A DNA stretch of 64,000 nucleotides from CALSMU01 sp965230225 (GTDB lineage: Bacteria > Bacteroidota > Bacteroidia > Flavobacteriales_D > Parvicellaceae), in assembly GCA_965230225.1 (NCBI GenBank), contig CBDDKM010000004.1, positions 186,001 through 250,000 of the forward strand. Direction: 5' to 3'. A program made the position numbers and the translations under genes. Below are positions 63,418-64,000 of the stretch, one piece after another. The notes beneath the pieces are model-generated. The model made no database searches. It had not been told where the DNA came from and saw only the letters and a program-made list of their open reading frames with translations. Numbering within the stretch: position 1 is the stretch's first letter; each line of letters starts with the position of its first letter.

Positions 63418-63474
63418 TCACATTCTGGTTGTGCAGTAAATAATGACAAGAATAATAATGACCAATGCGTACAT
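63418..63474 (-). CDS. ilv leader peptide 2 (MYALVIIILVIIYCTTRM)
   Basis: An ATG-initiated ORF of 18 codons ending in TGA, read on the minus strand. Nine of its codons are Leu, Val or Ile and are consecutive (residues 4-12: L V I I I L V I I). It lies 21 nt after terminator 1 and its 5' side is A-rich, as in many Bacteroidota initiation regions. A ribosome stalled at these codons would leave the stop-codon region free to form the antiterminator; one that finishes would cover it. Expression is inferred, not observed. Confidence 0.85.
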   Translation of the reverse strand: MYALVIIILVIIYCTTRM

Positions 63475-63495
63475 CTTTGTGTTTGTTATGTTGTT

Positions 63496-63535
63496 AAAAA
63501 AAGAAAGCCGTCCTGAACTAACAGGACGGCTTTCG
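63496..63535 (-). terminator. Attenuator terminator 1
   Basis: Minus strand: a 13-bp GC-rich stem, GAAAGCCGTCCTG (63534-63522) and CAGGACGGCTTTC (63515-63503), with a 6-nt loop TTAGTT and T7 (63502-63496). It lies 38 nt after the leader-1 stop and 21 nt before leader 2. Segment 63519-63526 is complementary to 63563-63570 (7 Watson-Crick pairs plus one G-U) just after the leader-1 stop. Confidence 0.92.
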
Positions 63536-63572
63536 TATATCGTTTAAATTTATCTATACCATCCCTGTTACC

Positions 63573-63629
63573 TCATTCAATAATTAGAATGACGTTAATG
63601 ACAGATGATATAATAATTTGTTTTTTCAC
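63573..63629 (-). CDS. ilv leader peptide 1 (MKKQIIISSVINVILIIE)
   Basis: A GTG-initiated ORF of 18 codons ending in TGA on the minus strand. Ten of its codons are Ile (7), Val (2) or Leu (1). The start is 18 nt downstream of a TAACTTTG box, a spacing like that of other genes in the window. No ATG precedes it. The composition, length and position before a terminator make it an attenuator leader peptide. Confidence 0.82.
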   Translation of the reverse strand: MKKQIIISSVINVILIIE

Positions 63630-63647
63630 GTTTTGTTTTTCGCTCCG

Positions 63648-63655
63648 CAAAGTTA
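63648..63655 (-). promoter_or_regulatory. Promoter -7 box (TAACTTTG) of the ilv operon
   Basis: TAACTTTG on the minus strand fits TAnnTTTG. Upstream TTG elements are at 15 nt (TTTTTG) and 21 nt (TTG) rather than the ideal 19. Transcription should start near 63641, giving a leader of about 320 nt before ilvE. Confidence 0.6.
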
Positions 63656-63854
63656 GAGTAAAAAAAGTTTCAAAAACAAGTAAAAAAATGAAAAAATATT
63701 TTCAGGAAGTTAGATTGTATCCTGTAAGTGTTGTTAAATCAGGTGTTTATGTGTTTGTTTGAAATTGAGTTTTTTTGAGGTGATTGGTTAAAAAAACACC
63801 AGATTTGAGTACAGAATTGATTTTGTAGTACTTTTAGGAAGTTCAAAAAAGGAT

Positions 63855-64000
63855 ATGGCAACTGCAAATTATCAGGGGGTTAAATTTTGTGATCGGAAAG
63901 CTAAAAACATTACCGATGTATTGGCTGTTGAAGAAGCTCTTCAAATAGAGATCAATAATGAACCTTTTACAGTTACCATGCGTACCCCGGGAAATGATCT
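63855..64000 (+). CDS. fdhD: Formate dehydrogenase accessory sulfurtransferase FdhD, N-terminal part
   Basis: The ORF from the ATG at 63855 runs off the window end. The visible 48 residues include EEALQIEINNEPFTVTMRTPGND, partly matching the conserved start of FdhD, which transfers sulfur to the molybdenum cofactor of formate dehydrogenases. The ~200 bp upstream (63656-63854) contain no further gene that I can support; they form a divergent region with the ilv promoter. Confidence 0.85.
   Translation, partial: MATANYQGVKFCDRKAKNITDVLAVEEALQIEINNEPFTVTMRTPGND

Overview
The window reads as chromosomal DNA of a Bacteroidota bacterium, most likely of the Flavobacteriales. The sequence is AT-rich and several genes carry TAnnTTTG promoter boxes, the Bacteroidota sigma factor's consensus, in place of the usual -35/-10 pair. 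Typical families of the phylum are present: type IX secretion (T9SS) sorting domains, gliding-motility C-terminal domains, a PorP/SprF protein, PorE-like OmpA proteins, a LytS/LytTR pair with a ligand-sensing propeller, DUF4199, DUF4293, and Rho with a long disordered insert. I cannot name the genus. I saw no rRNA, tRNA, CRISPR array, insertion sequence or prophage. Genes are packed tightly, and several convergent pairs overlap or nearly touch at their 3' ends.

Layout: 1-684 is the 3' end of an OmpA-type protein, followed by an FkbM methyltransferase. On the minus strand 5693-1436 is a three-gene envelope operon (lipoprotein, barrel-like protein, T9SS-exported repeat protein). Housekeeping genes follow (rarA, mpl, an SDR). 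At 9990-16453 a small secreted protein is translationally coupled to a 2019-residue adhesin. Then come rho, a phosphoesterase, a secreted PHP-domain protein, a sensor kinase/LytTR regulator pair, an L,D-transpeptidase-like protein, MsrA, arginase and argS. At 37170-32643 a HYR-repeat adhesin is paired with a PorP/SprF protein. The next block holds a glucosaminidase, rplS, trmD, a hotdog protein, an MBL hydrolase, a DEAD-box helicase, a cysteine desulfurase with a universal stress protein, a second class-V aminotransferase and hemB. It is followed by a TPR protein plus PorE-like operon, an OmpA/crystallin-like protein, DivIC, an ICMT-like methyltransferase and formate-tetrahydrofolate ligase.

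The right end (63660-56002, minus) is a complete isoleucine/valine operon in the order ilvE-ilvD-ilvB-ilvN-ilvC-ilvA. Its 5' leader is the most interesting part of the window. Downstream of one TAACTTTG box there are two successive 18-codon ORFs, MKKQIIISSVINVILIIE (GTG start) and MYALVIIILVIIYCTTRM (ATG start). About half their codons are Ile, Val or Leu, and each is followed by a strong intrinsic terminator. Just at or after each stop codon an 8-nt segment is complementary to the upper left arm and loop of the following terminator, as expected for an antiterminator. This looks like two tandem ribosome-mediated attenuators gating one operon. The partial gene fdhD starts divergently at 63855.

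Functionally, the window combines surface and gliding/secretion machinery (adhesins, PorP/SprF, PorE-like anchors) with core metabolism: branched-chain amino acids, haem, one-carbon units and sulfur mobilisation.
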